From assembly GCA_035048495.1 (NCBI GenBank), contig CM068547.1, positions 5,111,700-5,175,699 on the forward strand: 64,000 bases of DNA. The letters are read 5' to 3'. Position 1 is the stretch's first letter. Every line of letters starts with the position of its first letter. Of the stretch, positions 43,411 to 55,299 are shown one piece after another. Made by a program: the position numbers and the translations under genes. The notes under the pieces were generated by a model that was not told where the DNA came from, searched no databases, and saw only the letters and a list, made by a program, of their open reading frames with translations. This DNA is from Euptelea pleiosperma. Its lineage: Eukaryota > Streptophyta > Magnoliopsida > Ranunculales > Eupteleaceae.

Positions 43411-44509
43411 TCAATGATCGAATGATCTCGGAGATTCCAAATTTAGAAATCTATAGGCTTTACTACTCATAGAATAGCCAATAAATGCACAGTCTAAGCC
43501 TCTAAGTCCAACCTTCCAAAAATTAACGGTTGGTAATCTAACCTGGGCCAAACAACCCCAAACTCTAAAATAACTTAGATTGAGTTTCCTGCCTTTCCAT
43601 ATTTCATATGGAGTCTTGCCAATTGCCTTGTGAGGAACTTGATTCAAGATGTGGCATGCAAATAACAATGCTTCGCCCCATAGGTTTGATGGAGTACCTG
43701 AGCTGACTAACATTGAATTTACCATCTCAGTGAGAGTCCTGTTTTTCCGTTCTGCAATACCATTTTGCTCTGGTGTTCTAGGAGCTGACATCTGACGATG
43801 AATCCCTTCATCTTCACAAAATTTAGCTAGCCCAGAATCAATGTATTCTCCTCCACGATCAGATCTAAGGGTCTTGATCCTTAATTCATAAATATTTTCA
43901 ACTTCTGCTTTATAAGCCCTTAAATTTCTCAAAAGTTTCATCCTTAGTCCCGAGGAGATATACATATGTGTATCTAGATGCATCGTCGATGAATGTAATA
44001 AAGTATCATTTTCCATCCTGAGTATGTACATCAGTCATCTCACATATATCTAAATGTATAAGTTCTAAAACTTTTGAAGATCTTTCAAGACTTTTGAAAG
44101 AAGTCCTAATAACCTTACATTTACTGCATGTAATACATTTCTCATGATGAAACTCAGTTGGCTTAGAAATTAAGCTCTCTTTGACCATAGATTGAATCTT
44201 TTTAAAGTTGACATGACCCAATCTACCATGCCATAGGTCAAAAGACTCAACAGTGTACGCAGAAACAACATTCATATTAATAGTAATGTTAAGCTTGAAC
44301 ATATTAGATACGGAATAACCTTTGCCAACGAACATACCATTCTTGGTAATCACCACCTTGTCAGATTCAAACACCATTTTGAATCCATAAGCACTACGAA
44401 GACTACCAGAGATGAGGTTCTTTCTAATGTCGGGAACTTGAAGAACATTTGATAGCATCACTGACTTTCCTGAAGTAAAGTTCAACTGTACTGCTCCCTT
44501 TCCAACCAC
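43411..44509 (-). pseudogene. Copia GAG-pre-integrase and integrase
   Basis: The zinc-binding part (LWHGRLGHVNFKKIQ ... HHEKCITCSKCK) is followed by the integrase core. The acidic residues fall in HLDICEMTD, TLRSDRGGEYIDSG and the PEQNGIAERKNRTL segment. A frame shift near 44010-44030 separates the zinc finger from the core. Confidence 0.88.
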
Positions 44510-45580
44510 TTTAGAGATAGAGGAGTTGCGTGCATGTTCATCTTGACCCCCACTAATTCATAGGTAGAGAACATGTTTTTGTTACTGCAGATGTGATGAG
44601 TCGCACCGGTGTCGATCTACCACTCGGCATCTCCTTCGACCACATTAACTTTAGTGACAACGGCGACAAGTGCATCATCTTAATTGTCATCAGTTTTCTT
44701 TTGGTCATACTTTCTTTTATAACAATATTTTGCAATATGCCCTTTCTTGCCACAGACATATCAACTGTAATTATTTTCTTCATTATCCTTGAAGATCTTC
44801 TTCTTCTTCTTGATGTCAATCTTCTTGATAGGCTTAAAAGATTTCTTAAAATTTTTCTTTTTTGATAAGAAGTTCTTCTTTTAACTTTTTGCTTCAACAA
44901 CATGTGCCTTAATAGCACTGGTACCATCGGATGAAATATCCCTATTACGGGATTCTTCTTCTCTTCGCAGATAATAGGGAAGTTCTTCCAATGGTATATC
45001 GCTTTTCTAGTGCATAAGTTTATTCTTGTATTCTTTCCATGATGGAGGTAGCTTGGAGATAATAATACTTGTATGAAAGTTTTCATGTATAGGCATACCG
45101 GTTGATACAATTGAGTCTGCAATAGTTTGCATATCTCGAACTTGATCCAAGATCGATTTTCCATCAACCATCTTGAATTCAATATAATCACTAACTTAGA
45201 ATTTCTTCGTACTGGTTTCATCAGTCAAATAAACTGTACGAATAGCATCCCAAAGGTCCTTTGCATTCTTTGTCTTCTTCTTAAATTGGTTAAATAAAGC
45301 ATCAGACAAAGAATTCAAGATATGATGACGACATGTATAATCATCATTAATCCATTTTTTTTAGAACATTATTAGCCTCTTACATGTCAATTGAAGATGT
45401 AACTGGATCTGTAGGGAGTGTAGGACATACCTCACAAAGCACATAATACACATTCAGTTGTTTTAAGAGAAATTCCATCTTGTTCTCTCAACGATGGAAA
45501 TTCTTTCTATCAAAACGAAAAGAATCATTAGAAATAATTCCCATCGAATTCGCAGTTACAACAGCTATGGAGTTGGACAT
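44510..45580 (-). pseudogene. Copia gag and protease
   Basis: Gag starts at 45580 (MSNSIAVVTANSM). The zinc knuckle lies at 44763-44720 (VCGKKGHIAKYC), where a TGA stands in place of its first Cys. The protease active site DTGA is at 44613-44602, two codons after a TAG at 44619-44617. Several other stops break gag, for example near 45485 and 45190. Confidence 0.8.
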
Positions 45581-45642
45581 ATCTTCAAATTGTTAGAAAA
45601 GTAGACAATAAAGTAAAAGTTGTAGAACCGATACCGAACTAA

Positions 45643-46326
45643 TGACAAAATGCTGAAAATACGATAATGATAAATAGTGAATCCGAATCAAGCTTAGAGG
45701 CGTGTAAACGCTTCTTGAAGATAGTCGAAGCCTCCCAAAATGTGCAAGAGATTAATGGCAGCCCTATCTCTGGGATTCAACCAAGCCAGGATCCTTTCCA
45801 AGTCTTTTCTAGTGCTTGCATAGCACACGAAGACCCGAGAACATAATCTCTTTTACCGAATGCCCAAATAAGAAATCAAAAGTCAAGAAAATAAGAACTT
45901 TGATCTCAAATCGAGAAAGAAAAATTTTGATCTTTGAAAGAACTACTTAAGCTCTTCAAATGCTAATCCCTAAGTGCATTTTTGTTTTAGTACTTTGGTG
46001 GCTTTATATAGACCTCAAAAGGTTAGTAAATGGGTTACCAAATACCCTTAATTAAGCTTTAAGTGAACCTATAACTCTTAGGTAACTTAAAAGACTTTCA
46101 AATAAGCTTTAAAATGACATTAAAGCTAACTTACTTCTACAAGAGTAAATCCCACGTTAAAAACTCAAAAGACATTTCAAATATATGAATTCAATCAATT
46201 CAAAGATAATGTCAAAGTGCATGTACGTTAAAAGTGTGTGAATACAAATTAACTTCAACAAATTTGTTTCAAAAGTGCATGTACGTTAAACAATGAATTA
46301 TCAAAATATAATAAAACATTCCAACA
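45643..46326 (-). repeat. Copia 5' LTR (684 bp)
   Basis: Minus strand, from TGTTGGAATG at 46326 to TTTTGTCA at 45643. A TATA-like ctatataaagcc lies near 46010. The PBS-like 'ggtatcggttctac' follows seven bases after the end. An alternative start is TGTTGAAG at 46260. There is no second LTR to confirm the limits. Confidence 0.6.
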
Positions 46327-47277
46327 GAATAGGTGGTGGTTGAGACTTCATTTCAGGGCCCCTCTTCGCTCCAGCACGGTGAAGGATATCTTGGATTCTC
46401 ACGTTGCCAGGTTCGTCTGGATGTTGTAGTAAGATATCCAGCAGGCACATCCGATCACTTGCGTTCTTTGCGTTAACATCCACCACCAGCTTCTTCCAAA
46501 CATTAATACGCCTACTAAGCAGCAACTCCAGAGTCTATACAATGGAAATGCAATCAACAGTTTTAGAAGAGATCAGGAACCAAATCCAAGAGAAAAACTT
46601 TCTTCTTTAATTGCACAGGAGAAAATTCTCTTTCCAAAATGCGTATGAAACACTGGAAAATTGCAATCAAACACGACCTAAGAGAAAAAGATCTCAAGAG
46701 AGAGAGAGAGAGACTTTGCCTGGCTCTGTTTTCTATTGGTTGCAAGATGCAAGACGGTGTTGTAGTCATAGTCCTTCTGGTTTAAGAGCTCCTATCTTTT
46801 TGACGACGTGAGCACTTCCACCACTTCCAGCAAGACTTGGATGGTTTCAAGCTTGTTATTTTCCACGGCAAGGTGTAGTGCTGTCTCCCTCCGAACTGTC
46901 AAATCCTTGATGGAATTGGGGCACTCTCTAAGCAATTCGCGCAAAACATCGTGCTATCTTGGACAGCCGCATAGTGCAAAGGAGTTTTCCCTTCCCTGCC
47001 CTTGATACGAGCAAGGTCTGTGTCTATCGCTAAGAGCCCTTTCACTGTGTCTACATGTCCATTTGTGGAAACCAAGTGCATGGGGCTAACGCCATCTTTA
47101 TTCAATTTTCTAGCAAACGAGGGCTTCAGAATCATAATCTCGCTTGCGAAAAGGGTTTGCCCAGCAGATGAAGCTCTATGTAAAGGAGTCTCGGGTAACG
47201 AAACCCGATCAAAATTATCTAGAATAGATGGATAGATCTTCCCCAAGTAACTCATATAATTCCTTTATACTTCCCAT
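46327..47277 (-). pseudogene. ANK4: ankyrin/PGG gene cut by a copia element
   Basis: The start at 47277 reads MGSIKELYELLGED. The frame shifts within 20 codons (extra bases near 47232), loses one base near 46950 and meets a TAG near 46793. Homology is clear through GVSPMHLVSTNGHVDTVKG and [14 protein letters not shown]. The exon 1 end at 46720 reads CCAG|GCAAAG, a GC donor. Exon 2 starts at about 46535 after tatag (TLELLLSRRINVWKKL) and runs to KSQPPPI, where the copia LTR begins. The PGG and membrane half is gone from the window. ANK4 is nearest to ANK3. Confidence 0.85.
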
Positions 47278-47650
47278 TTCTTCTCAGAATCGATCAAGAT
47301 AACAAGGCAACGTACAACCCCTTTCACTACTTCACTTACTCTTAGAGTCTAGATCATGCTTTGATAGATTGCTTGCTTCAAAACGTATAATTCCTATAAG
47401 GGAAGAGAGATAGACAAGTCAACCTTGGTGTTGACTAACGGTAATTAATCTTTGATGACCAACTTCCGTCATCAACCACAGTGTGATCCATGTGGCAAAT
47501 TCTTAGGTTTTCAAGTGGAAAGAGATTCACCGGCGGTCAGTGACCGTTTGCCCACAATATGGGCCACGTGGCACATTTTTAGAGGACACTGAGGGCATGG
47601 ATGTTTGACCAATCCATAGGTTGATTTTCAACCAACCAGGCTATTTTTGG
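47278..47650 (-). promoter_or_regulatory. ANK4 leader and degenerate promoter
   Basis: The leader 'gataacaaggcaacgtacaa' and the 'tctagag'-like region match the other paralogues. The TATA position (near 47390) reads aaaacgtataattcc, a weak match. Part of a family A MITE with 'gggccacgtggcac' lies at 47555-47650. Confidence 0.5.
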
Positions 47651-47654
47651 TAGG

Positions 47655-48900
47655 AAAAAGATGTAACAAGGTATGCTTGAAACTGTTCATTTGCGGAAGC
47701 AGCATTTTTGGTAGTCACCGCTGCCTTCTAGGCCCACTGACTACTTGGATGTTTATCTCACCCCTTGGTGGATATACATACCAAGAGTCACCTTGATTGG
47801 TAATCTATAACCATTAGATTTTAGGGGATTTTTGACATACCACCCCATGTTATCTTTAAAATTAGACATGCCCCCTCCACAATTTGAAAAAGCTGACATA
47901 CCCCCCTATGACTCGGTCCACTGTGATTTGACCAGTATTGACCCGAGTTGACTACCTAATTTTGTATTAAATGGCAAAAATGTCCTTGTCTTCAACCATA
48001 GAACAAGGGTTTGGGCCAAAACTTAAACCTCAAATCCAACGGCTGTGGTGGACGGCCAGCCAAGAGATTCCAATGGGTTGGCCGCCCATTACTGGCGACT
48101 AACCCACCGGAGTCTCATGGCCGGCTGGCCACCACTTTGGCAATAATTTAAAACCCAAGGTTAAAAAAAAATAAAAAAAAACGCAGAGCATACAATTTTA
48201 GTTTTAAATTTTTCATTAACGAAAATGAAAAATAAGACAAAACAATTCATATTTTAAGCTTTTGAGATGTGGATTTTGGAAAGATGGGTTCTCCCAATTT
48301 TAAAATTTTATTCTACAATAAAATCCATAAAAAAAACTCATTCATTCATGAGTTTTATTTATTTTTTAGGGTTTTTTCTTCTCAATATTTGTTTAATCCA
48401 TCAAAAAATAAAAAATAAAAATCTCAAGTTTACCAACATGAGTTTTAATTTTTATTTTTAATCTCCTCTTTTCATGCTTGATTTGGGGTATGGGTTTTGG
48501 CCTAAACCCAAACCCTTGATCTAAGGTTGAAGACAAGGGCACTTTCATCCTTTAATACAAAATTAGGTAGTCAACTCGGGTCAACACTGGTCAAATGACA
48601 GTGGACCAAGTCATAGGGGGGGTATGTCAAATTTTAAAGATAATATGGGGGGTATGTCAAAAATTCCCTAGATTTTAACACTTTTTAGCACCATTTAAGG
48701 TGTTCTAATAGCCGTTGAATACAATCGTTGAGTACTAAAACCAACGGCTAACAATCATTAAACAAGCTGATATTTTGTATGAATGTCTATTAAAGGGTGG
48801 GCTAAACATCCATGCGGTCAGTGGGCCCAGATGGCAGTGGTGACTACCAAAAATGCCGTTTCCGCAAATGGGAAGATCTCAGGTATATCTTGTTACGTCA
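47655..48900. mobile_element. MITE family B copy split by a Mutator-type element
   Basis: The left end 'gatgtaacaaggtatgcttg' and right end 'ggtatatcttgttacgtc' are inverted copies, with 'gcggaagcagcatttttgg' and 'ccgtttccgcaaatggg' inside. The middle is interrupted by 47824-48668. Confidence 0.75.
47824..48668. mobile_element. Mutator-type long-TIR MITE, family E
   Basis: The ends GGGGATTTTTGACATACC and complement ...GGTATGTCAAAAATTCCC have TIRs of about 200 bp. A perfect 9-bp target duplication TAGATTTTA flanks it (47815-47823 and 48669-48677). The interior (48020-48490) has poly-A-rich sequence and 'ttggccgcccattactggcg', with no coding frame. Confidence 0.9.
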
Positions 48901-49125
48901 CGACCCTTTTTGGTATGCAATGCCACACAAGGAGTAAAAAGTTTTTTATAAAAAATATTGAAATAACACATTTTTCAAGGGGCATCCAACAGTACTAACA
49001 TTGTTGGCACACTTTTAAGTCTGCAAATGGTTGCAGACTAGATTTGCCCCTCAGTTCTTGCATGTGGTCCACAAAGTACTTTAATCCCTAGAACTAAAAC
49101 TTCGGTCACAGCAGCTTACAGGTTA

Positions 49126-49440
49126 CAGCCCACAATACGACTTACGTGGCACATTCTTAAGAGGAATCTGACCGTATGGATGTTTGACCAATCCCTCGGT
49201 GGACCTACAAACCAAAAATAAATCTGATCTTCTAAACGTTGAATTGAAGTTATTTTGCTAGGTTGATTTTAACCATAGGAACGTGAGCATTATTGAGCGT
49301 TATTTGGGTGCAAAGATCCAAAGGTTGTAAATCACTGACCAGGCTGATTTTTGGTTTGTAGGTCCACCGAAGGACTGGCCAAACATCCATACGGTCAGCA
49401 CCCTCTAATAGTGTGCCACGTAACTCGTATTGTGGGCTCT
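49126..49440. mobile_element. MITE family A copy
   Basis: The left end 'acagcccacaatacgactta' and the right end 'gtaactcgtattgtgggctc' are inverted, with 'ctgaccgtatggatgtttg' and 'caaacatccatacggtcag' inside. The two arms cover almost the full 315 bp. Confidence 0.8.
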
Positions 49441-50240
49441 GACCGGCTTCTGTCACGTCACACATTCTTAAGAGGACACTGCCTGTATGGATGTTTGGCC
49501 CTATAAATAATGCTTTGAATCTTCGGACACAAATGGTCAAATTACTACAGTTAAAATCAATCCATGAAAATAAATACAATCCAACGCTTGGAAATCACTG
49601 ATGAGGTTTATTTTTGGTTTGTAGTATCACCTAGTCACGGTCAGTATCCTCTTAAGAATGTGCCACGTGGTTCATATTGGCTGCAGTCCGCGGCGTAGTT
49701 TGACTGCTGGTGTCATGAAGGTTTACTCCATTTTTGTTACTCACCGCTGCCATCTAGGCCCGCTGACTGTATGGATGTTTAGTGCAGCCCTTAGTAAACG
49801 TCCATATAAAAAATCAGCTTGTTTGATGATTTTTAACAGTTGGTTTTATTACTCAAAAAAATGGTTGAATCCAACGGCTATAATCAAGCTTTAAAAATAC
49901 AAAATCTAAGGGTTAGAGATTACCAACAAGGGCGATTTTTGGTAGGTACATCCACCAAGGGTGGGCTAAACATCCATGCGGTCAGTGGGCCCAGATACAT
50001 CGGTGAGCAACAAAAATCGTGCTTCCTCGTAACAAAAATTTGAGGGATGCCTTGTTACATTTTTGTTTTCCTTATTAGAGAAATTTTGAAATAAACCTTG
50101 TTTTCTTTGCATTTGATTATTTCTTTCCAATGGTTGTTTTGCTTTTTGCAAAAGTGGTTTTGCTTTTGCAAAAAGCTTTTTCAACAAAAGTAGTTTTGCT
50201 TTTGCAAAAGTAAATATCAGTTCAGCACTATTAACCTCTG
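49441..50240. other. MITE-derived DNA (partial families A and B)
   Basis: Bases 49441-49665 hold a second, degenerate family A copy ending 'gtgccacgtggttca'. Bases 49715-50065 hold a family B copy ('tttttgttactcaccgctgc' to 'gatgccttgttacat'). Bases 50130-50210 hold short repeats of 'ttttgcttttgcaaaa'. No gene was seen. Confidence 0.55.
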
Positions 50241-50728
50241 TTGGATTGTCCATCCACGGTCAAGAAGAAACGTGAACTTGTTGGTTCACTTTTGATGGTC
50301 CTCTGATCTCGGCAGCAATTGAAAAAGCTGCTTACCCTTATCCTTTGACTGACTAAATTTTAGATTACAAGAACAAGTAGGTTTTGGCTCAAACCCTAAC
50401 CTTAAATCAAAGGGTCGGGCTCCAGTTACCACCCTAAAATGACAGGCTCCAGTTACAGGACACAATATGAACCACGTGGCACACTATTAGAGGACACTGA
50501 CCGTATGGATGTTTGGCCAATCCTTAGGTGGACCTACAAACAAAAAATCAGCCTAATTAGTTATTTCTCTAAGGACGACAGCCTTGCCTGTCCCCCTCAG
50601 AGCGGATACCAACAGCCTGCCCAAACGTTCAAACCAGTAAAACCACCAATTTTGCAGCGATCAAATATAGACGCCAGCATCAAAAGTTTGATACAGAAGT
50701 CCCCCGAAATAATGTGTTGCACCAAGGA
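50241..50728. other. Non-coding or unidentified
   Basis: A truncated family A arm lies at 50455-50565 ('accacgtggcacac'). Bases 50570-50730 have a coding-like reading (KPVKPPILQRSNIDASIKSL) that I cannot assign, possibly a captured gene fragment. Confidence 0.3.
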
Positions 50729-50945
50729 TGAAAGTCTCGGGATCGGAGGCTGGATCGGTAGGCTCTGATCCTGATCCAGATCGGTCCGGAACAAGATCGG
50801 CCATCTCGCCCCGAGACGGTATGAAAATCCTTAAGAAAACAGAGAACTCGAGCGAGACAGACCATGGTATGGATCGGATCGGTGGGCTCCGATCCCGATC
50901 CAGATCGCCAGATCCAGAACAGGATCGCCCGAGACTTTGAACCAT
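50729..50945. mobile_element. MITE rich in CCGATCC / GGATCGG
   Basis: The ends 'aaagtctcgggatcgg' and complement of 'cgcccgagactttgaacc' are inverted, and the interior is dense in gatcc and gatcgg. A related partial copy is at 60590-60690 and also ends 'ccgagactttgaaccatg'. Confidence 0.6.
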
Positions 50946-51870
50946 GTCTTGCACATTCTATAGGTCCACTTATCCTATGAATGTTTGGCCTAATGCTCTG
51001 TGGGCTTACACATTTAACGATCAGCCTAACTGGTGATTTATAACTGTTGGATTTGAGAGTTTTTCATCATGGCTTTGTAAATAGAGCGTGTGACATCCAC
51101 GAAGGAAGGCCAAACATTCATAAGAAGTCAGACAGTGGCACGTGGCATTTTGGGAGGGGAGAGCTTCAAACTTTAACATTCACTGGATACAGCAAATTGG
51201 GCTCCTTTCTGCCTCTTCATTTGGGACAGAAAGTGCTTAAATTAAGTTTTGTTTGGCGGTTTGGTAACCATATAAAAAAAGAGCTTCTTTTCGTAAAAAG
51301 CCATTTTATGATATTTGGTAAAAAAGTGTTTTTTGTGAAAATATCTATTTTACCCCCAAAACATCGATCAAGCTGATTTTTTTAGTGTAAGTCTACCAAG
51401 AGGTGGACCAAATATCAATAAGGTCACCTGAAGAGGACCACTTGCTACTGAGAATTTTTTTGCTCGCATCTTTTTTTGATCTGAATGTCCAGGCTGCACT
51501 TAAAAATGCCGCATGGAACAATCTCTGAGATCATCAAGGACCGTATGGATGTTTGGCCCATTACCAGGTGGACCTGCATCCCAAAAATCAACCTGACTGT
51601 TGGTTTATAGATGTTTGATATTTGTCAACTAGATAAATAACGACGCACCTATTGCATCGGTTGATGATCTTTTAACAAAGATTTGGACACTGCTGAGACA
51701 CCTCAGCTGATCATTTTGAAACTACTGCACCAACTGTCCTACCCTCCCTCAATGCCAAGTGTCAAAGTGTCATGGGGCACTTTCATACGATTAATCATTT
51801 AACTTAATATATCTACAAAATAAGGAGCATGATTGACAATTAACAAATCAAAATATTCATTTGCACAAAC
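50946..51870. other. Non-coding DNA with MITE arms
   Basis: Family A-like pieces lie at about 50950-51125 and 51530-51620 ('gtatggatgtttggccc'). An AT-rich piece at 51230-51360 contains inverted 'gctttttac' motifs. No gene was seen. Confidence 0.4.
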
Positions 51871-51874
51871 AACG

Positions 51875-52020
51875 ATTTGGTTCCAATTTTTTTATTTTTT
51901 TTGATAGGTAAGCCTGTTTTTTTTAAAGAGATGAGTAACTCGGGGAAGGCAGGTTTTGAACCCAGGTCTATGGTATCTTCACCCACAAACTTTACCAACT
52001 GAGCAAGCTGGATCATTATC
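51875..52020 (-). mobile_element. tRNA-derived SINE
   Basis: The minus strand reads 'gcttgctcagttggtaaag' (A box, tRNA D-arm-like). About 30 bases on comes 'cctgggttcaaaacctgcc' (B box, T-arm-like), then a short body ending in A-rich sequence (T runs at 51888-51925). This is the layout of a SINE from a tRNA gene rather than a functional tRNA, as no cloverleaf closes. Confidence 0.7.
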
Positions 52021-52689
52021 ACCCTTTAACATGTTGAGCAAGGAGACATCAACACTTTATATTCATCAAAGATTTTTCCAAAATTATCTTCTCCTCCACC
52101 CGTTTGATTCCCAAATCCTTCTGTTATACGTTTATGTGTGTCCTTACATATGTTATAATCGCAGTTGAAAAGCCAAGCTAGGTCCTATAAGTTTTGCAAT
52201 CAATCTCCTATGAATACACTAGTCAGGTTGTTCTCTCTCCACTAAGCTCACAAGTTTGTTGTAGTCCTTCGTCATGGAACAAGAGCAAAGGCTCTTAAGC
52301 AACAATATCAAATTGCCATCAGTTGTCTTCAGCTAATTGAAGAAATTTTCCAAAGAATCATCTGTTGTTTAAAGATTCATTACTTCCATGGCATGTCGCT
52401 TCTAACTTAGATGAGACCTTGTATATTTGCCCAACTTCAAGATATTAGTGATCCCTCACATTCATAGAGAAGCTCTCCCTTGTACATTACATATGACTAT
52501 TGGAATATTTCACAAACCCTGAAAATAATGACTTATGCAGACCAACCCAACACTGGAACCTGCTAAAGTAATACTTTTGTAAAATATGTGCTATGTATTA
52601 GCCTGTCATCTATCCATTTGTATAATATTGCAAAAAATAAAAATAAAATAAAGAAGATATATCACCACCAAAGCACTTTGGTTGGCCTG
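52021..52689. other. Unassigned, possibly transcribed fragment
   Basis: No sustained frame was recognised. An A-rich tail-like run lies at 52632-52655 ('aaaaataaaaataaaataaa'). It may be a decayed gene or LINE 3' end. Confidence 0.3.
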
Positions 52690-53545
52690 AGAAGAAAGCT
52701 GACACTTACGAGAAATAGCGATGGGACCCCCTTGATCTCATGGATCAATCTTCTTCCTAGGCGTTGTAGGGGGACGGATCAGTGTCAACTACCATGAACT
52801 CTGTCATGGTTACGATAGGTCCATCTTTGACAGGTAGGGTGATCCACCCGAGAGATTATACTCGTTGACCATTCAAGCCGATCAACGGAGTATTTTTGCT
52901 CCAGTGAAGATGTAGGGAAGTCCATCTTTCTGAATGTTCCAGCAAAACGTGTATCAGTTGAGCTACTAGGATCAATCAGAAGTCTCTTCACCTCATAGAT
53001 TTTGATTGGAAGAGTGAGGATCAAGGCATCTACATGAGGATGGTCAGTCTCCTTTCGTGAGTCATGGATTCCTCCGTGGATCACGTCAATAATCATCCCC
53101 CACTCCGAGGGTTGGGCTACTACTTTGTTAGATCTATTCTCGGGATCTCGTTCTTCTGCTTGCACTCTGTATCCGACGGCGCAGATAAATGCTTTAAGGT
53201 GACCTGACCAATCAGATCCTCGATCTTGCTTGTGCTTCAAGGACCAACACCCATCGGTGGTATGTCCGTAATCTTTATGGAATGCCCAATATTTTTGACT
53301 TATCTCTCTCGTCTTTATCATTAGGTTGCATTGTCCTTGGCCTCCTCATAAATTTCTTGCCTTTGATTCTATCCAGAATTCATCTGATCGATGCGTTGAG
53401 GGGAGTAAAATCCCTCCTCTCGCTCTAAGGGAAATGCTCTCGCTCATACGTATGCGATGGCTGGGCTTCCTGATCGTCCTCTCGTCGGGCTTTCCACTTT
53501 CCTTTCTGCTTAGATTTTTCCGTTTCTGTCAGATTGCCCACTATA
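52690..53545 (-). pseudogene. Ty3-gypsy gag-protease fragment
   Basis: On the minus strand, 53530-53325 encodes gag sequence (FTPLNASIR, ILDRIKGKKFMRRPRTM). Frame 53321-52785 continues with the zinc-knuckle-like FHKDYGHTTDGC, MIIDVIHGG and the protease-like stretch ALILTLPIKIYEVKRLLIDP followed by SSSTDTRF, where the catalytic D-N-G/S-S is altered. The order fits Tat-lineage gypsy elements. No integrase or RT was found nearby, so it is an isolated remnant. Confidence 0.7.
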
Positions 53546-53719
53546 GGGTCTATATTTTAATGTTGACTAATTTTGTACGACAAAACATGTATTTTTTACC
53601 TTCCTAGTGTCTGGGTAGTTAGGAGTAGAATGATTGCGTATGGTTGCATCAATGCACTTACTAGGAAGGTTACATTGTGTTTTGTCAAACAGATTTAGCC
53701 AATACAAATATGGATCATA

Positions 53720-53990
53720 TTCCTTATTGCAGCCATCTCACTGGACTCCAACCGCTCCAAATTGGCTTAAACTAAACTCTGTTGTAGCTTGGAATCCTGC
53801 TTCGAAGACAATGGGCCGGCCTAGGCTTTATAATTAAGAATTCATCTAACAATTTTGTTGCAGTAAGAGGTTATGGAGATTGCAAAGGATATAAGAAAGA
53901 GGCGGAAGCAAAAGCCATGAGATGGGGCCTCGAGGTGGCGTAAGAAATGGGTTTTGATAAGCTGTTGATACAATTTTGTTTCTCCTGGAG
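53720..53990 (+). pseudogene. LINE RNase H relic
   Basis: The reading HWTPTAPNWLKLNSVVAWNP is followed, after stops, by NNFVAVRGYGDCKGYKKEAE, AKAMRWGLEVA and MGFDKLL. These are RNase H-like motifs of plant LINEs and correspond to the minus-strand copy at 26165-26400. Confidence 0.65.
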
Positions 53991-54883
53991 GGAGCTTAAT
54001 TAATACTGTGTTGCACACCTTATTACCGCTATAACACTATTTTTTGGACCTCTTCCCATCAATGGTCAAACTCCCCTCCCCAATGGATCCTTCAAGAATG
54101 CCAACGAGATGGTGAGTTTGACCCAGTTTGAACGTTGTTTTTGTAGTGGTATATGTTTTTTATTTCCTTCTAATAGTTTATGTGATGAGGATTACAACAA
54201 CGAAAAATGTACTCACCCATTCATATTCTGCTTCCGTATTTATTACATTTCCAATACAGCCCCTCCAAACTAATTGATTTTTTAAATTGTGCCTTGAGTT
54301 GCCACAATTTACAGATTCACCCCTCCAAACTAATCTTTCAAAAAGAGCCCTACAAGCACTCACGTGCAACGCACGTTCAGTCTACCAGTGGAGAGAGAGA
54401 GAGTTGTCGAGAAAGAAGAGTGTGCTCTGTCGAGACTAGTCTTCTAGATAGAGTGGGAGAGGTATGGCTTACAGAATAAGTTTTGAGTCATTTTGAATTC
54501 CTTCCACGGTTCCATCTTTTTTATTATATATAGTCAACAGAAATGTCTTATAGGTAGGTGCCTAGGTAAATGAAATGTGGCAACCCAAGTTTTAGCTTTA
54601 AAATAGTAGCATATAAGTTATTACCGTTTCTTTTAAATAATGCCCACAGCTCCTTCCACCCACTTTCCAAATTTCTCAACACTTCAGATCGCACTATATG
54701 CGTTTGTAGAAAATTGAGTTTGATCTCCCTCCCCTCAAAAGTAGAGAAGGCCGGCGATTTTACATCATCCCTAGTGTCATTGTCTCTAAGGAAAATAAAT
54801 TTGCTGGGCTAAATGATGGGCCGAACGTTGAAGCCCATACATGAGAGGAAATCTTTTAGACATTGGATGGCCCGCATGATTTG

Positions 54884-55296
54884 AGGGAAAAATTTTAGAT
54901 ACAGGAGACTTTTGATGCAGTTGATGCAGAGGGCCTTGCGGCCCTACATAGTTCATTTTTTGGGCCCACTAACCACGTGGATGTTTAGCTCACCCCTTGC
55001 TGGATGGACATAACAAAAATCAGCTTGATTGATAATTTCTAGCCATTGGATCAAGTAACCAAAAAAATGTTAAAAACGTACTTGAATCCAACGGCTAAAA
55101 TCAAAATATTAAAATTAATATTGCTCAAATCCATGGCTAGAGAAAACCAATCAGACTGATTTTTGGTATGTATATCCATCAAGGGGTACTGGATAAACAT
55201 CCGTATGGTTAGTAGGTCCAAAAAATGAGCTATGTAAGGCCACGAAAGCCCTCTACATCAGCTGCATCCAAAGTCCTATGCGTCTAACTTTTTTCC
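54884..55296. mobile_element. Long-inverted-repeat MITE, family G
   Basis: The left arm runs 'gaaaaattttagata', 'ttgatgcagttgatgcag', 'cctacatagttcatttttt', 'gggcccactaacc'. The right arm is its complement ('taggtccaaaaaatgagcta', 'ctctacatcagctgcatc'). The arms are about 200 bp each around a short centre. Partial copies lie at 13390-13690 and 60860-61110. Confidence 0.75.
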
Positions 55297-55299
55297 TGA

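Larger units (their letters stand above)
41990..46326 (-). mobile_element. Ty1-copia retrotransposon, truncated
   Basis: Minus strand. A 5' LTR (46326-45643) is followed by gag, protease, integrase and reverse transcriptase in copia order. RNase H is cut at about 42000 by the hAT element and the 3' LTR is missing. Stops and frame shifts divide it into at least six blocks, so it is inactive. It entered exon 2 of ANK4, in the same orientation as the gene. Confidence 0.88.

Noticed and set aside
51940..52018. Functional tRNA gene
   Set aside because: A- and B-box motifs are present but the arms do not close into a cloverleaf, and an A-rich tail follows, so a SINE fits better.
54350..54385. Helitron-like end (cacgtgcaacgcacgt then ctaccagt)
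   Set aside because: CTAG is not intact here and the ANK1 counterpart lacks the hairpin; support is too weak for a feature.
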